Assembly (NCBI GenBank): GCA_015061525.1
Contig: SUWK01000018.1
Span: forward strand, 1-40,865
From: Lentisphaerota bacterium
Lineage (GTDB): Bacteria > Verrucomicrobiota > Lentisphaeria > Victivallales > Victivallaceae
Direction: 5' to 3'
DNA: 40,865 bases
Shown one piece after another: positions 8,227-16,595 of the stretch (its first letter is position 1; each line of letters starts with the position of its first letter). A program made the translations under genes and the position numbers. The notes beneath the pieces were generated by a model. That model searched no databases. It saw only the letters and a program-made list of their open reading frames with translations, and was not told where the DNA came from.

Positions 8227-8328
8227 TCGACGGTTTGTGACAAAAGTTCATAATGATTTCTCGCTTGAAATTTCCGGCAGCTGATAGATTTTTATGTTTT
8301 TCTGCCTGTTTCTGTCACAAACCGTCGA
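8227..8328. repeat. Perfect 16-bp inverted repeat around 70 bp
   Basis: TCGACGGTTTGTGACA at 8227-8242 is the exact reverse complement of 8313-8328. The 70 bp between encode nothing recognisable. It could be the termini of a miniature element, paired binding sites or a large stem. The stretch 8329-8566 shows no gene. Confidence 0.65.
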
Positions 8329-8566
8329 TGAACCAACTTCTTGTCCTTTTAATCCGGAATCGAAATCCCATGAAATCCTTGCGGTAATCCCATTTTGAAT
8401 TGCGAAGCCGGACAATTTGCAGTTTATCAGAACCGTTTGAAAATAAAATTCCGTAATTTTTCACAATCACCCATGTGAATTTACGCCATCCCGTAAAATA
8501 ATGTGGCGGCAATAAAATTCAAATCATAAAACCAGCTCCATCATCACCAATTCAACGCCAGTGAAT

Positions 8567-8602
8567 AAAAAACTCCCGGAAACGGTGATCCATTTCCGGG
8601 AG
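8567..8602 (-). terminator. Rho-independent terminator of the sugar isomerase-like gene
   Basis: Perfect 10-bp GC-rich stem (CTCCCGGAAA/TTTCCGGGAG), 10-nt loop, then six T on the minus strand, 22 nt after the stop codon. Confidence 0.85.
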
Positions 8603-8624
8603 CAACTCTGAATAATTATGCTGA

Positions 8625-9386
8625 TCAGTCAAAGAAGTTCTCTGCAATGTAATTGAAACTGCTGCGCAGTTCATCAAAAGGATCGAGACCATTGCAATCA
8701 TCCTGCTCCACAATGAAGTATTCCACTGCGCACTCAGTTCCGGCGGCGATGATCTCCTTCCAATTCAAATTTCCGCTGCCGACAGCAAACATTTTACGCT
8801 CTCTGCCGATAATACCATACTCTTTGAGGTGCAGCAACGGCTGTTTGCCGGGAAAACGTCTGATCCAGTCAACCGGATTCTGCCCGCCGGTCTGAATCCA
8901 GAACGTATCAATTTCCGCAGCCAGGTCAGGAGCATTCTTGTAGATCAAATCCAAAACCAATTCACCGTCGACTCTGCCAAATTCCAACGCATGATTGTGA
9001 TAACTCAGCGTGATACCCTCTTTCGCCATGGCAACTGCAGCGTCATTGATTTTTCCGGCAAGATCGATCACCGCAGCTTTGGAATCGATCGGCAAATGAG
9101 GATAGGGATACGCCGTATAACGGCAGTTGAGTTTTTTCAACCGTTCAATAACCGCATCAGTTTCATCACAAATCCGCGCACCGGCCTCGTGGGTGGCACA
9201 GATAGTCAATCCGCAATCAGCGGCGATTTTCGCCAATTCCGCCTCGTCGATCGGCCCCATTCCGGAAACCTGAATGGTTTCATAGCCGATTTCCCGGACT
9301 TTGGGAAGGGTTTTCGCCACATCTGCCGGAGTTTTGAGAAATTCGCGCAGCGTAAAAAGCTGTGCAGCGAGCTGACTTCTTTTCAT
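8625..9386 (-). CDS. Sugar phosphate isomerase/epimerase-like TIM barrel
   Basis: A 253-residue protein. The ATG at 9386 is chosen because AGGAG is 9 nt upstream; the ATG at 9395 would abut it. The text matches the xylose-isomerase-like/AP-endonuclease-2 barrel: EIGYETIQVSGMG (strand 2), ICATHEAG, GITLSYHNHALEF (metal-ligand region), AEIDTFWIQTGGQNP and PLLHLKEYG, with an Asp/Glu/His set suited to a divalent metal. No signal peptide, so cytoplasmic. Such proteins isomerise or epimerise sugars or process inositol-like compounds; the substrate here is unknown. It is a single-gene transcript with its own promoter and terminator, divergent from an AraC gene. Confidence 0.8.
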   Translation of the reverse strand: MKRSQLAAQLFTLREFLKTPADVAKTLPKVREIGYETIQVSGMGPIDEAELAKIAADCGLTICATHEAGARICDETDAVIERLKKLNCRYTAYPYPHLPIDSKAAVIDLAGKINDAAVAMAKEGITLSYHNHALEFGRVDGELVLDLIYKNAPDLAAEIDTFWIQTGGQNPVDWIRRFPGKQPLLHLKEYGIIGRERKMFAVGSGNLNWKEIIAAGTECAVEYFIVEQDDCNGLDPFDELRSSFNYIAENFFD

Positions 9387-9562
9387 TATTTCCATCTCCT
9401 GTTATTATTGCAACTGATTTTTTCAGTTGATCATAATCCTCCCGGAATGACTGACACACCACCCGGTATTACCGTAAATCGCAACGCTTTTTATCCCGGC
9501 TCTGATATTCCGGAGCGATATACTGTTCTATTGCAATTTTACATTTTTCTCAAGCCGGAAAG

Positions 9563-9591
9563 TTGCAAAATTATTCCGGTTGTGCTATAAT
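9563..9591 (+). promoter_or_regulatory. Promoter of the AraC-2/GNAT operon
   Basis: TTGCAA (9563-9568), 17-nt spacer, TATAAT (9586-9591). The -10 overlaps the -10 of the divergent promoter on the other strand. Confidence 0.6.
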
Positions 9592-9616
9592 ATATCACAT
9601 ATTTTTCTTTAGTAAA
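9589..9616 (-). promoter_or_regulatory. Promoter of the sugar isomerase-like gene
   Basis: On the minus strand TTTACT (9616-9611), 16-nt spacer, TATATT (9594-9589) with TGA before the -10. A second GTTTACT lies directly upstream near 9620-9626. Confidence 0.6.
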
Positions 9617-9655
9617 TAGAGTAAACAAAAATAAAAATAGATTTTTTGATCTTTT

Positions 9656-10462
9656 ATGAATTTTTTTGACGGCATAGAGTTTATCCGCTACGGAAATCTG
9701 CCGGATTATACTGTAACGCTGAATAAACTGTATTTTGCCGATTACTTCGGCATCCAGTACAATCACACCGGCAGCTGCCGTCTGCAGATCGATGACGGTC
9801 AGGAAATCATGCTTAAAGGCGGAGAAGGGTTCTTTTCTGCGCCGGGACGGGCTTACTCTTATGGTGCCCCTGCCGGAAAAAGCCGCCACCACTGTTTCAT
9901 CTGCTTTGCCGGAGAACGGGTAAACTCATTTATCCGCGGCAAACTCTTTTCGCCTTTTGATCAACGTCCGGTTTTTCAAGTACACAATCCGGAAAAATTC
10001 TATCGAAGTATGTTGGAACTGCAAAATCTGCTTCGTTATCCATCCGGTTTCCGCGCCGCCCGCCGCGTTCATCTGCTGGAAGGTCTGCTGCTGCAGATCA
10101 ATGAAGAACCAGCCAATGACGGTAATATAAATCCATTTCTCAGGCAGAATATCGATCAGCTGCGGCGCAACATTGCCGCCCAACCGCAAAAAAACTGGGA
10201 TTTCACGGCGGAGGCAAAAAAAATCTCTGTTTCATATCCGCATTTCAGAAGGATTTTCCGGCAGATCACCGGTTTTGCCCCCACCCGTTTTCTCATCGAA
10301 TGCCGTCTGAATACCGCCGCATATTTACTGTTGCAGACCAACATGCCGATCAATGAGATCGCCCACGATTGCGGTTATCAGGATGAGTATTACTTTTCAC
10401 GCCTTTTCAAGCAGTACCGCAACTGTACCGCAACTGAATACCGGAAAAAATTAGGACATTGA
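9656..10462 (+). CDS. AraC-family transcriptional regulator 2
   Basis: A 268-residue protein with an N-terminal cupin-like sensing domain (about residues 20-90, with GQEIMLKGGEGFFSAPG as the cupin strand turn) and a C-terminal double HTH from about 165: FTAEAKKISVSYPHFRRIFR then MPINEIAHDCGYQDEYYFSR. The ATG at 9656 has no strong Shine-Dalgarno sequence but sits about 60 nt from a good promoter. The stop touches the GNAT gene, so they are co-transcribed. It probably controls the divergent isomerase-like gene through the overlapping promoters; the ligand would be a sugar, unknown. Confidence 0.85.
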   Translation: MNFFDGIEFIRYGNLPDYTVTLNKLYFADYFGIQYNHTGSCRLQIDDGQEIMLKGGEGFFSAPGRAYSYGAPAGKSRHHCFICFAGERVNSFIRGKLFSPFDQRPVFQVHNPEKFYRSMLELQNLLRYPSGFRAARRVHLLEGLLLQINEEPANDGNINPFLRQNIDQLRRNIAAQPQKNWDFTAEAKKISVSYPHFRRIFRQITGFAPTRFLIECRLNTAAYLLLQTNMPINEIAHDCGYQDEYYFSRLFKQYRNCTATEYRKKLGH

Positions 10463-10470
10463 AGTATAAA

Positions 10471-11001
10471 ATGAATATCGGATTTGAAGAACTTACCACC
10501 GGAGAATCATTGCAAATCATCCGGGATATTGCCGCTGACATCTGGCCGAAAACCTTTGCAGAGATTCTTTCCCGGGAACAAATCAGTTATATGATGGATA
10601 TGATGTATGCTCCGGAAGTGATGTCCAATGAGCTTGCCGGAGGATATCACTTTGAGATCATAAAAATAAATAATGTTCCTGCCGGATATTTTTCATGGTC
10701 GCCCTATGAACCGGCAGGAACCGCCAAGCTGCATAAACTCTATTTACTGCAGGAATATCATGGTAAAAACATCGGCAGCTGTATGCTCAAACAAGTTGAG
10801 AAACGGGCATACGCCGCCGGATTTACCACTTTGCGTCTCAATGTCAATAAATACAATAAGCGGGCAAAAAAAGCCTACTTGCGCAACGGTTTTACAATAA
10901 CTGAATCGGTAAAAATCGATATTGGCAACGGATTTTTCATGGATGATTTTGTCATGGAAAAGTCTATTGCCGCCAAATTACAGCTGCTCAATCAAGCATG
11001 A
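10471..11001 (+). CDS. GNAT-family N-acetyltransferase
   Basis: About 176 residues from the ATG at 10471; a TTG at 10459 overlapping the AraC stop is the alternative start. Acetyl-CoA binding motif A is visible in LHKLYLLQEYHGKNIGSCML, with the E-Y-H-G-K-N-I-G loop, followed by the usual C-terminal NKYNKRAKKAYLRNGF. The family transfers acetyl from acetyl-CoA to an amine; the acceptor cannot be told. It is translationally coupled or nearly so to AraC-2. No terminator with a T-run follows; a 7-bp hairpin (CTGTGCC/GGCACAG, 11024-11052) lies between it and the convergent gene. Confidence 0.85.
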   Translation: MNIGFEELTTGESLQIIRDIAADIWPKTFAEILSREQISYMMDMMYAPEVMSNELAGGYHFEIIKINNVPAGYFSWSPYEPAGTAKLHKLYLLQEYHGKNIGSCMLKQVEKRAYAAGFTTLRLNVNKYNKRAKKAYLRNGFTITESVKIDIGNGFFMDDFVMEKSIAAKLQLLNQA

Positions 11002-11187
11002 TCGCTTCCCCCCAAAAGAGCATCTGTGCCCGACCATTGGTATATGGCACAGCAAACTCCCGGTACAATTCTTCAAAGCACTGGGTCGCCGCCCCGGCAA
11101 CTACTGCTAATTCCTGATAATTCACTTTTCATCCTCATAAAAAATGGCGAAATACACATACTGCATATTCCGCCCGAGAATTTATTT

Positions 11188-14100
11188 TCAATCACGCAAC
11201 GAATACGGCGGCGCACCGTTGCGCCGTTTGACAACGGCACTCATCAGTGCTTCCATATTCTCCTGCACTCTCTTGTCAAGAGCCTCAATTTCCGGAAGAA
11301 CTTTGGCAGCATCGCCGCCGTTATCCAGATAATCGGTAAGACGGTTGACATCGCGGAAGTCGTCGATGACCTTCTCTTTCAATTGTTGGAACGCAGTATC
11401 CGGATCATCAACATAACGGCTCCACTTGGCAGTTTTTTCATACATTTCCGGGGTGATGATGAACTCCACATTCTGCACCAGTTCAAAATCTTTCTGTCCC
11501 AGGTAACTGCGCATACCGGAAATCAGTTTCCACGCTTTGCCAAGCGGAGCAGCAGCGATCCGTTCATTCAGTACGGCAAACTCTTTATTCAAAGCCGCCA
11601 GAGCCTGACGTCCGGGAAGTTTGTCGAATTTCCACGGATCAATGACCGCAATGCCATTTCCGGCAGCGCGTTTGGCAGCAACCAGATAACGGGCAGCTTC
11701 ACGGTTGTAACGGCCTTTGTGAACCGCATCAATTTCGGCTTCATCCTTACCAAGATACAAATAAACAGCTCCGCCCGGGGCAAGTGTCCGGGTGATCTTT
11801 TTCCCCTCAAGTTCTTTGAGCGCAGTCAGATCCCAGCCTTCCTGCGGCAGAGAGATAACCGCTTTTTCCGCGGCATTGGGGTTTTGATTGACCGCGACGA
11901 TGATCGTACCTTTGGGAGATTTTAATGCGTAAAGCTTTACGGCCGCTCCGGTATAAAAGCCGTTGGGGTCAGTGAAGTTTCTGCATTCTACCGCACAACC
12001 GCCGGGAAGTTCCGCCGGACGGCTCTTGAGCAGCAGCATACCGGTACCTGCCATTTCCCGGAAACCGTCAACGATCGCCTCCCAGCCGGGACCGGGCATT
12101 GCAGAGGCATTCAACGGAGTTTGCCGTAAGTGGAAATACTTTTTCACCCACTGCCAGCCGGTATTGGTAAAGCCATACCAATGGATACCGCGAACACCGG
12201 CAGCTATCGCCAGATTGAACATCAAGCGGATCTCACCATCTGTCGGATAAGCGTAAATATCATATTTTCTCGGTTCACCGGCATTGAATACCTGCGGCAT
12301 GAACCAGACCGGTTTTTCTCCGGCGCGTTTGACCTTGTCGGCAAATTCCGGGTAAACACTCCACGGATTTGCTCCGGAAGAGCTTTTGCGTTTTACAGGA
12401 TAAAAGTCCGCATAATAGATCGGCATATACGGCATCAATTCAACTGTGGAAGAATTGAGGATGGTAAAGATCACAGCACCTTGGGGCATGATTTTTCTCA
12501 GCGCATCATTAGCGGCAAGCACCACGTCGATATTGGCGGGCAGCGGTTCATCACCGGTATTGATAGAGAGCAGCCGGTCGCCGTAAGTGTGGACAAATTT
12601 CTGCAAATTGGGAGCTTCCCAGACTTTGAGGATCTCCGGCAGACGTTTTTTATACGCCTCTACATCAGTATCTTTACGATGGTACATCATCCTGCCCAGA
12701 CCAAACGCCATCCGGTGCTTACGGATAAATTCACCGAATTCATGTTTGCCGTCAGGAGTTTTGAAAAATTCTTTGTGCGATCCATCCATGACCAGATGCA
12801 CTCCACCGACACTGGTGGCATAACTGTCAGTGAACACCCGGGTAAGACGCATGGCAGTGGGACGGAACATTTTATAAAATCCCGGACTCACCTCCATACC
12901 GGCGGTTTCCGGTTCAATCAGATTGCAAAGTGAAGCTCCGCAGGGGAAAAACTCTTCACAGATCGGCGGCAGCGGCTCACCGGCAGGCGGCGGGGGCATT
13001 TCGATCGGTTTGATCTCTTCCACGCGAACGTTGTTCTTCTTCGCGACCTCATCAAGATAGATATCTTTCTGACCGCTCAATACCTTAACTGCGGCATCCG
13101 TTTTCCAAACTTCACCGGGCTGGAGGGTAAAAGGACGGTAATACCACTCCATCGTGGCAAACGCCGGAACCAGATAGTTGTATGCCCGGACACTCTTTTT
13201 GATATCGTAGGTAAACAGCAGCGTCGTACCGGCATCTTTATAAAAACGCGCCATCCATCCGGCACGCAGAAGATCATTGATAATGGAATTCAAGCCGTTG
13301 AGCGGTTTGCCGTCCTGATGAAAGACCTGGATCCAATCCGGTGTCGGCCAGGTGAAACTGCCGTTGGCAGAAGAAATAAAACTCTGCATACGGCAGTTGA
13401 CCTCCATCGGATTTTTGCTCTTGTTGCGGAACTCGATCGCAACTTTTATCTCGGTACTGTTATCAGGCAATTCGTAAGTCCGGACGGCCTCAAGTCCGGC
13501 AAATTTACCGGCATCGATCGTCTGAACGACTTCGATTTTTTTATTCGGAACCAGCACTGTCGCTTTGGACTGCGCAAAACGCAACTGACCGGGAGTACGG
13601 TTGCCGGGAACAATAAAGGTGAACATACCGCCATTATCACCAATCAGATTCGGGCGGGAAAAATCCATTTTATTTCCAGCGATCTTCAGAGAATCAATAC
13701 CCCCGCCGATGCGAGGATTGATAACTGCTTTGATTTTGCCGTTATCCAACACAGTTCCGCCGGAAATCCGGCATTTGACGGCATCAAAATCAACTTCTCC
13801 GACAGAGGCGATGATCTCCAGACTCAACTCAAATGCGGTAACACCGGCAGGAACCACCACATTGGTATCAAATCTCTGCCATTTTTCAACAGCATTGCGG
13901 CTGTCAAGAAAATAGTTTTTAAGTTTTTTACCATCTTTGTCATACCAGAAAATGCGGATATAGGCTTTACCCTTGCCGCGGATCATGGCATCAACATAGA
14001 TCCGGTCTCCGGGTTTCACCGCCGGTTTGACTTCACTGCGCAAAGAAGCGATCGCTTTTTTGTCACCGCAGATAAGACGGACGGCACGGAAACCGTCAAA

Positions 14101-14805
14101 TGCACCATCAGTAACAATTTTGCAGTAAGATTTGGCATTCGGGTGAGCATATCCCTCCCAGCCTTTTGCCGGATAGTGCCGCCAGTTGCGGTTGCTGATC
14201 TTATCGGCAGGCACTTCAAAACTGCCGTTCGCCGGAAAACCCGCATCGGCCGCCGCAATCGTTTCAGCTTTGACGATATTGCAGTCAACAGCATCAAATT
14301 CCACTTCAACCGGAACATTGATCGCCTCAAAACTGACTACAAAACTCTCGGCTCCGTCAGGAACTTTTGCCGTCACTTCAAAATTTTTCCAATCTTTATC
14401 GGCGTATTTTCCCGCCATGAAATACTTTTTCTGCATTTTGCCGTCTTTATCATACCAGCAAATGCGGATATGGCATTTACCTTTGCCGCGGATCATGGCA
14501 CTGGCATACACCTGATCGCCGGGAGCAGCGGGAATGCGTTTTTCGTTGCGGACAGTTGCCATACCTTTATTGTTTTTGGAGATCATCTTCACCGCGCGTT
14601 TACCATCAAATGCGCCCTGTTCCACGATCTCAAACGTGCTGTTTTCATTGGCGAGGTAGATTTCCCAGCCTTTCGCCGGATAGTGCCGCCAGGTACGGTC
14701 ACTTTTCTTTACCGGCAACTCTTCAAAACTGCCGTTTTCAAACAAAGCCGCCGACAGTGACAACGCCGTTGCCGAAGCAAATAATAGTGTCAAAAATTTT
14801 TTCAT
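11188..14805 (-). CDS. Giant secreted glycosidase-like protein with tandem binding modules
   Basis: A 1205-residue protein, AAAAGG 8 nt before the ATG. A signal peptide (MKKFLTLLFASATALSLSAA) is followed by two tandem CBM4/9-like sandwiches (about 22-178 and 190-346) that share HYPAKGWE, MIRGKGK and IRI(C/F)WYDKDGK; the duplication is also clear in DNA at a 507-bp offset. Residues about 355-600 form a mutarotase-like sandwich (VINPRIGGGIDSLKI). Residues about 630-960 look like a TIM barrel with LSINTGDEPLPANID (possible acid residue Glu) and GVRGIHWYGF. The C-terminal 200 residues are helical. It probably cleaves an external or periplasmic polysaccharide. No GH family can be assigned with confidence. 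Last gene of a three-gene operon. Confidence 0.75.
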   Translation of the reverse strand: MKKFLTLLFASATALSLSAALFENGSFEELPVKKSDRTWRHYPAKGWEIYLANENSTFEIVEQGAFDGKRAVKMISKNNKGMATVRNEKRIPAAPGDQVYASAMIRGKGKCHIRICWYDKDGKMQKKYFMAGKYADKDWKNFEVTAKVPDGAESFVVSFEAINVPVEVEFDAVDCNIVKAETIAAADAGFPANGSFEVPADKISNRNWRHYPAKGWEGYAHPNAKSYCKIVTDGAFDGFRAVRLICGDKKAIASLRSEVKPAVKPGDRIYVDAMIRGKGKAYIRIFWYDKDGKKLKNYFLDSRNAVEKWQRFDTNVVVPAGVTAFELSLEIIASVGEVDFDAVKCRISGGTVLDNGKIKAVINPRIGGGIDSLKIAGNKMDFSRPNLIGDNGGMFTFIVPGNRTPGQLRFAQSKATVLVPNKKIEVVQTIDAGKFAGLEAVRTYELPDNSTEIKVAIEFRNKSKNPMEVNCRMQSFISSANGSFTWPTPDWIQVFHQDGKPLNGLNSIINDLLRAGWMARFYKDAGTTLLFTYDIKKSVRAYNYLVPAFATMEWYYRPFTLQPGEVWKTDAAVKVLSGQKDIYLDEVAKKNNVRVEEIKPIEMPPPPAGEPLPPICEEFFPCGASLCNLIEPETAGMEVSPGFYKMFRPTAMRLTRVFTDSYATSVGGVHLVMDGSHKEFFKTPDGKHEFGEFIRKHRMAFGLGRMMYHRKDTDVEAYKKRLPEILKVWEAPNLQKFVHTYGDRLLSINTGDEPLPANIDVVLAANDALRKIMPQGAVIFTILNSSTVELMPYMPIYYADFYPVKRKSSSGANPWSVYPEFADKVKRAGEKPVWFMPQVFNAGEPRKYDIYAYPTDGEIRLMFNLAIAAGVRGIHWYGFTNTGWQWVKKYFHLRQTPLNASAMPGPGWEAIVDGFREMAGTGMLLLKSRPAELPGGCAVECRNFTDPNGFYTGAAVKLYALKSPKGTIIVAVNQNPNAAEKAVISLPQEGWDLTALKELEGKKITRTLAPGGAVYLYLGKDEAEIDAVHKGRYNREAARYLVAAKRAAGNGIAVIDPWKFDKLPGRQALAALNKEFAVLNERIAAAPLGKAWKLISGMRSYLGQKDFELVQNVEFIITPEMYEKTAKWSRYVDDPDTAFQQLKEKVIDDFRDVNRLTDYLDNGGDAAKVLPEIEALDKRVQENMEALMSAVVKRRNGAPPYSLRD

Positions 14806-14823
14806 TGCGTTAACCTTTTTTAC

Positions 14824-15642
14824 TTACAAAGTCGGTTCGGTGACAAATCTCAAATTGCTGGCAGTAGTAATATCCCACATATTCAACCCGCCGGAATGAC
14901 CGCTGTGATAATATTTGTCAGTATTCTGAACTGATCCGTCAAGGAAAGCAGCATTCATATTTTTGCCATGCGCACCGGCAGAACCGACATTGGCATGCTT
15001 GTAACTCCACAATACTTCGACAGCATTGACACCGTTACCTTCTTTACCGGCCATTGCGGGGAATGAATAGATTCTCCACTTATCCCCGAATACCATGGTT
15101 TGGGCAGTATAATTACCGGATTTGCCAAGTTTCAAAAGCTGGGTGTATCCATCTTTAGTTGAATCATATCCGGTATACGTACCGGCTGAAAGTGCCATAT
15201 TCAGACCATAAGACAGTGCCAGATCAAAATTACTCCACCGCCGACAGGTGGGAGTGTTGCTGGGACAGCCGAGAACTGCTTCTGCGGGCGCGCCGCCGCC
15301 GTTTTTGTATTTATTGCCATCGTAAGTATTCATAAGATAAGATCCGGCCATCACCTCATACCACATAAGCTGGGTACCATTGAGATTGGGAGACGGCGCC
15401 TTGAACGGCAGCAGGTTATCATCATTATCCTGAGCATACATGTTCCAATAGAGAGAAAGCTGCTTGAGGTTATTTATGCAGCTGGCACTTCGTCCGCGTT
15501 CACGGGCACTGTTCAAAGCGGGCAATAAAATCGCCGCCAGAATCGCGATGATCGCGATAACCACGAGAAGTTCAATTAAAGTAAAGCTGGCCAGCTTTAC
15601 TTTCCTGCAGCAGGAAAGTTGATTTTTCAGAGACCTTTTCAT
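14824..15642 (-). CDS. Pseudopilin, DUF1559-type, with palindromic leader
   Basis: A 272-residue protein with AAAAGGAG 8 nt before its ATG. A 19-residue leader (ending KVKLAS) precedes F20 of [16 protein letters not shown], then [15 protein letters not shown] and a C-terminal AFLDGSVQN. The cleavage-site residue is Ser rather than Gly. The leader contains two Cys. Codons 8-22 consist of two overlapping palindromes (15578-15619). It lies between the TIM-barrel-like gene (37 nt) and the giant glycosidase-like gene (18 nt), so all three are made together. Likely an inner-membrane/pseudopilus protein; a role in presenting or secreting the neighbouring enzyme is inference. Confidence 0.85.
   Translation of the reverse strand: MKRSLKNQLSCCRKVKLASFTLIELLVVIAIIAILAAILLPALNSARERGRSASCINNLKQLSLYWNMYAQDNDDNLLPFKAPSPNLNGTQLMWYEVMAGSYLMNTYDGNKYKNGGGAPAEAVLGCPSNTPTCRRWSNFDLALSYGLNMALSAGTYTGYDSTKDGYTQLLKLGKSGNYTAQTMVFGDKWRIYSFPAMAGKEGNGVNAVEVLWSYKHANVGSAGAHGKNMNAAFLDGSVQNTDKYYHSGHSGGLNMWDITTASNLRFVTEPTL
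15578..15619 (-). other. Two overlapping palindromes in pseudopilin leader codons
   Basis: A perfect 26-nt palindrome (15578-15603, centre GCTGGCCAGC) covers codons 14-22 including FTL. A second one (15599-15607 with 15611-15619, arms ACTTTCCTG/CAGGAAAGT, centre 3 nt) covers codons 8-15. They share ACTTT at 15599-15603, so the two hairpins compete for the same bases in the mRNA. Confidence 0.85.
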
Positions 15643-15679
15643 AAATCATTCTCCTTTTTTTTGAAGTTATTCAAGGCAC

Positions 15680-16480
15680 TTAAATTTCTTCATTCCCATG
15701 TTCTTTCAACCACGCCTGCATCTGCGGCACAGTATCAAGACCGAGGTCTGCACAGCAATTGGAACAGATGATGATACCTTTGATCTTACCTGCTTTGATA
15801 TATTTATAATAGACATCCAACTGATGCTGCATTTGTTCCGGAGTATACGGTTTGCCGTTGCCGTAGTCCCAGAGGTAGCAGCCGCAGTAGAAACGTTTGC
15901 CGGGATTGGCGGCGATGACTTTTTCCAGATTTTCTTCCAGTTTCCAGAGATTTTCGCCATACCACGTCCAGAAAGTGATCACGTCAAAAACATCCAGAAA
16001 CTCTTGGACATCCAGATGCATTTCGCGTTCATAGTAGACCGTCCAGTATTCCAGCGGTCTGCCGACAGCGGTACGGAGAGTTTCCTTAACTTTCTTCAGC
16101 ACTTCCGGGGTGAAAATTTCCCGGCGGCGGTCGCTTTGCAGAAAGTCATCCATAATTCCGCCAACCACATTGGTATGCATTTTCGCCTGACGCAGAACCT
16201 CATCCAAATCCGCAAGATTCTCTTCATTGCGGCTGACACTGCCTGCTCCGACGATCGACCAAATGACCTCTTTAAGTTTATCCAGCGGAATTGACTCATT
16301 GTCAAACGGCGGGAAAGGTCCCGCTCCCATCGCCACCCGGCAGCAGCGGTCAATGCCGAAAAATTCACATCCTTCAATAGGAGTCATCGTGTTTTTACCG
16401 GGCAAACGGTAGTCCGGATTTACATGATGAGAACCGGGGGTCTGCCCCCACAACCACACGCCATCGATCAATTTTGCCAT
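15680..16480 (-). CDS. Conserved TIM-barrel-like protein of unknown function
   Basis: A 266-residue protein with GAGGTG 6 nt before the ATG. It starts AKLIDGVWLWGQTPGSHH and shows alternating strand/helix pattern with acidic residues at strand ends (VVGGIMDDFLQSDRR, LEYWTVYYEREMH, VFDVITFWTWYGENL, GKRFYCGCYLWDYG), as in glycosidase-like barrels. An unusual number of Cys (CCRV, CNCC-like ICSNCCAD) suggests a cytoplasmic protein; no signal peptide. I do not recognise a named family. It is the first gene of the operon with the pseudopilin and giant glycosidase-like protein, directly behind a palindromic promoter shared with AraC-3. Confidence 0.7.
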   Translation of the reverse strand: MAKLIDGVWLWGQTPGSHHVNPDYRLPGKNTMTPIEGCEFFGIDRCCRVAMGAGPFPPFDNESIPLDKLKEVIWSIVGAGSVSRNEENLADLDEVLRQAKMHTNVVGGIMDDFLQSDRRREIFTPEVLKKVKETLRTAVGRPLEYWTVYYEREMHLDVQEFLDVFDVITFWTWYGENLWKLEENLEKVIAANPGKRFYCGCYLWDYGNGKPYTPEQMQHQLDVYYKYIKAGKIKGIIICSNCCADLGLDTVPQMQAWLKEHGNEEI

Positions 16481-16522
16481 TTTTTACACCTCTTTTTTTG
16501 GTTATTTTACAATTAATAATGG

Positions 16523-16550
16523 TTGATATTTATCGTTTGTTGTGTATATT
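16523..16550 (+). promoter_or_regulatory. Promoter of AraC-3
   Basis: TTGATA (16523-16528), 16-nt spacer, TATATT (16545-16550), about 45 nt before the ATG. The -10 lies inside the palindrome 16542-16556. Confidence 0.55.
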
Positions 16551-16556
16551 ATACAC
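16542..16556. promoter_or_regulatory. Palindromic operator over two divergent -10 boxes
   Basis: GTGTATA-T-TATACAC, perfect 7-bp arms. It contains the -10 of AraC-3 on the plus strand and TATAAT (16553-16548) of the divergent operon, whose -35 would be TTTATG at 16575-16570. A protein bound here would block both promoters. Confidence 0.5.
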
Positions 16557-16575
16557 CATATAACCCCGGCATAAA
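16548..16575 (-). promoter_or_regulatory. Promoter of the TIM-barrel/pseudopilin/glycosidase operon
   Basis: On the minus strand TTTATG, 16-nt spacer, TATAAT. The -35 is weak, which fits activation by a divergent AraC protein. Confidence 0.45.
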
Positions 16576-16595
16576 ATGTCAAAAAAGGGAAAAAG

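Noticed and set aside
8041-8253. Short open frames on both strands over the repeat block
   Set aside because: No ribosome-binding sites; frames follow the palindromes and lack protein-like composition.
13318-14760. 480-codon open frame on the plus strand opposite the giant glycosidase-like gene
   Set aside because: Repeats within it mirror the duplicated domains of the real gene; antisense shadow.
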